From CAYJBP01 sp964372025 (GTDB lineage: Bacteria > Bacillota > Dehalobacteriia > UBA4068): a stretch of DNA of 64,000 nucleotides. Where the stretch lies: contig CAYJPF010000001.1 in assembly GCA_964372025.1 (NCBI GenBank), positions 1-64,000 on the forward strand, given 5' to 3'. Shown piece after piece: positions 63,081-64,000 of the stretch; position 1 is the first letter of the stretch, and every line of letters starts with the position of its first letter. The translations under genes were made by a program, and so were the position numbers. Below the pieces are notes generated by a model. It did not search any database and was not told where the DNA came from. It saw only the letters and a program-made list of their open reading frames with translations.

Positions 63081-63675
63081 CTAAGATATATATATTGTTG
63101 TTCCATACTCCGACGTTACTCGAATTGTCGAGGACGTCACGTATTCTATATTTAAGTATTAACTTTTCAATACTCGAGTAATTATATTGTTGTCCTATAT
63201 AATTAAGGCAGTCGCTTAAGTTACCGACATATTCGCAATATGGCTCTAAGCTTGCTACTAGCCTATCCCAACTTTTTAAAGTTGGTAATAAATATTGCCC
63301 GATATCAGAGTCTTTTAAGCTCTCATATCTCTTAACTTGACTCATAAGTTGCGGTAGCTCTGTATCATATTCTACCTTTAGGCAGTATTTAAAGCCATTC
63401 AAATTGAATATGATAGCTATTTTACTATAGCCACAACTTATTTTCTCAATAAGCCCATATTGAGTTTTCATATCTGAAAACTCACTTTGATTATATCTGA
63501 TAATAGTAACTGCTTTTTTAACGCTCTCACGAGTGTTAAAACGGTCGTTTTTATCAAAATCTTTTATATAATCGGTTTTACTGATTATTTCCTTTAGTAT
63601 ATTTGATATACTAAAATTACTGTTTACGGGACTCCCTTTAGTCCCTATTATTGTAGTCGACTTATGTAGTTTCAT
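63067..63675 (-). CDS. Kinase-fold protein, separately regulated
   Basis: A 202-residue protein. It has a glycine-loop-like GYSKIAIIF then KYCLKVE (Lys100), later IRDVLDNSSNVGVWNNNIYILDYAL split as RDVLDNSSN and VGVW, then ILDYAL (Asp199), which looks like the catalytic loop and DFG-type Asp of phosphotransferase kinases. Spacing is not canonical, so it may be a pseudokinase. It has its own promoter, two palindromic sites, an AGGAGG ribosome binding site and a terminator. Its codons (GTC, CTC, GAC, AGC) differ from the surrounding genes, suggesting another origin. Confidence 0.45.
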   Translation of the reverse strand: MKLHKSTTIIGTKGSPVNSNFSISNILKEIISKTDYIKDFDKNDRFNTRESVKKAVTIIRYNQSEFSDMKTQYGLIEKISCGYSKIAIIFNLNGFKYCLKVEYDTELPQLMSQVKRYESLKDSDIGQYLLPTLKSWDRLVASLEPYCEYVGNLSDCLNYIGQQYNYSSIEKLILKYRIRDVLDNSSNVGVWNNNIYILDYAL

Positions 63676-63689
63676 TTTGTTTACCTCCT

Positions 63690-63711
63690 AAACGTTCAAA
63701 TTTGAACGTTT
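63690..63711. promoter_or_regulatory. Operator-like palindrome A
   Basis: Perfect 22-base dyad: AAACGTTCAAA then its reverse complement. It is immediately before the ribosome binding site of the kinase-like gene. Confidence 0.75.
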
Positions 63712-63730
63712 TTATTCTTTTAACTCCTTA

Positions 63731-63752
63731 AAACGTTGCAATTTCAACGTTT
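63731..63752. promoter_or_regulatory. Operator-like palindrome B
   Basis: A related 22-base dyad: AAACGTTGCAA then TTTCAACGTTT, with one mismatch. The centres of A and B are 41 bases apart, about four turns of the helix, as expected for paired repressor sites. Confidence 0.75.
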
Positions 63753-63768
63753 CTAACTTATATTTAAT

Positions 63769-63797
63769 ATTATAATTGAAATAAATATAAATTGCAA
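63769..63797 (-). promoter_or_regulatory. Leftward promoter of the kinase-like gene
   Basis: Minus strand: TTGCAA, 17 bases, TATAAT. It is 94 bases upstream of the start codon, so both palindromes lie between it and the gene. Confidence 0.8.
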
Positions 63798-63847
63798 TAC
63801 CTTTTTAAATTTTTTTTAGTAAAATTTACTTTTTTTTTATAGCTCTA

Positions 63848-63972
63848 AAAACACTACTAGAAAACACTACTAGAAAACACATTTTAAAACACTCTAAAAA
63901 CATACTCTCATACTAGCATTAAATACATTAAATTCAATGCTTAGAGCTTAAAGCAGAGAGTTTTAAAATGTG
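63848..63972. repeat. Direct and inverted repeats at the right end of the window
   Basis: AAAACACTACTAG is repeated twice with a third partial copy (63848-63880). CACATTTTAAAAC (63878-63890) and its reverse complement (63960-63972) flank about 69 bases. No gene is seen in 63676-64000 apart from the promoter; these may be binding sites or a border. Confidence 0.5.
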
Positions 63973-64000
63973 ATTAAAATTATCTCTGTATTGTAAGTGT

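Overview
The window is one contiguous piece of a large, strongly AT-rich tailed-phage (siphovirus-type) genome or prophage. The low GC, the AGGAGG-type ribosome binding sites and sigma-A promoters with TTGACA/TATAAT boxes point to a low-GC Firmicutes host (Clostridium-like); the species cannot be told from the sequence. The major tail protein, the very long tape measure and the lack of a sheath gene fit a long, non-contractile tail.

Layout. A divergent control region (51390-51976) separates two operons. Leftward from 51389 to 1 run: nucleotide/DNA metabolism genes (RecU-like resolvase, HAD nucleotidase, dNMP kinase); a large RNA polymerase with the DxDGD signature of the RdRP/YonO fold; PhoH, ClpP, an HU-like protein and a phosphoesterase; the packaging and head module (terminase, portal, protease-scaffold, decoration protein, capsid); connector and tail genes with an embedded tyrosine recombinase; the tape measure; and a tail-tip/baseplate region. 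Inside that last region sits a six-gene cassette (4659-9217: NeuB-type synthase, cupin, CMP-sugar-synthase-like transferase, two radical SAM/SPASM proteins, ParB-like protein). A subtilisin-like protease runs off the left edge. Rightward from 51977 to 62736 run about 30 small, tightly packed and overlapping early-type genes: PHP, AbrB-like, two YopX-like, a nucleotidyltransferase-like gene and many unknown ones. A separately controlled, leftward kinase-like gene (63067-63675) closes the window.

Three essential-type genes are interrupted by self-splicing elements. The tape measure carries two group I introns, PhoH carries one, and the terminase carries an Ala1 intein with class 3 hallmarks in its P-loop. 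For each intron the splice sites predicted here restore a continuous frame and give a P1 helix with a U-G pair at the 5' splice site. The spliced products would be a 2,320-residue tape measure, a 405-residue PhoH and a 607-residue terminase. The two tape-measure intron endonucleases have no usable ATG and seem to start at an AUA (or neighbouring isoleucine) codon.

The control region holds a 43-bp perfect inverted repeat with G-quadruplex-forming, GC-rich arms around an AT-rich loop, flanked by divergent promoters of one design that recurs at 55578. No DNA polymerase, helicase, primase, lysis cassette or certain tRNA is visible here; they are probably outside the window.
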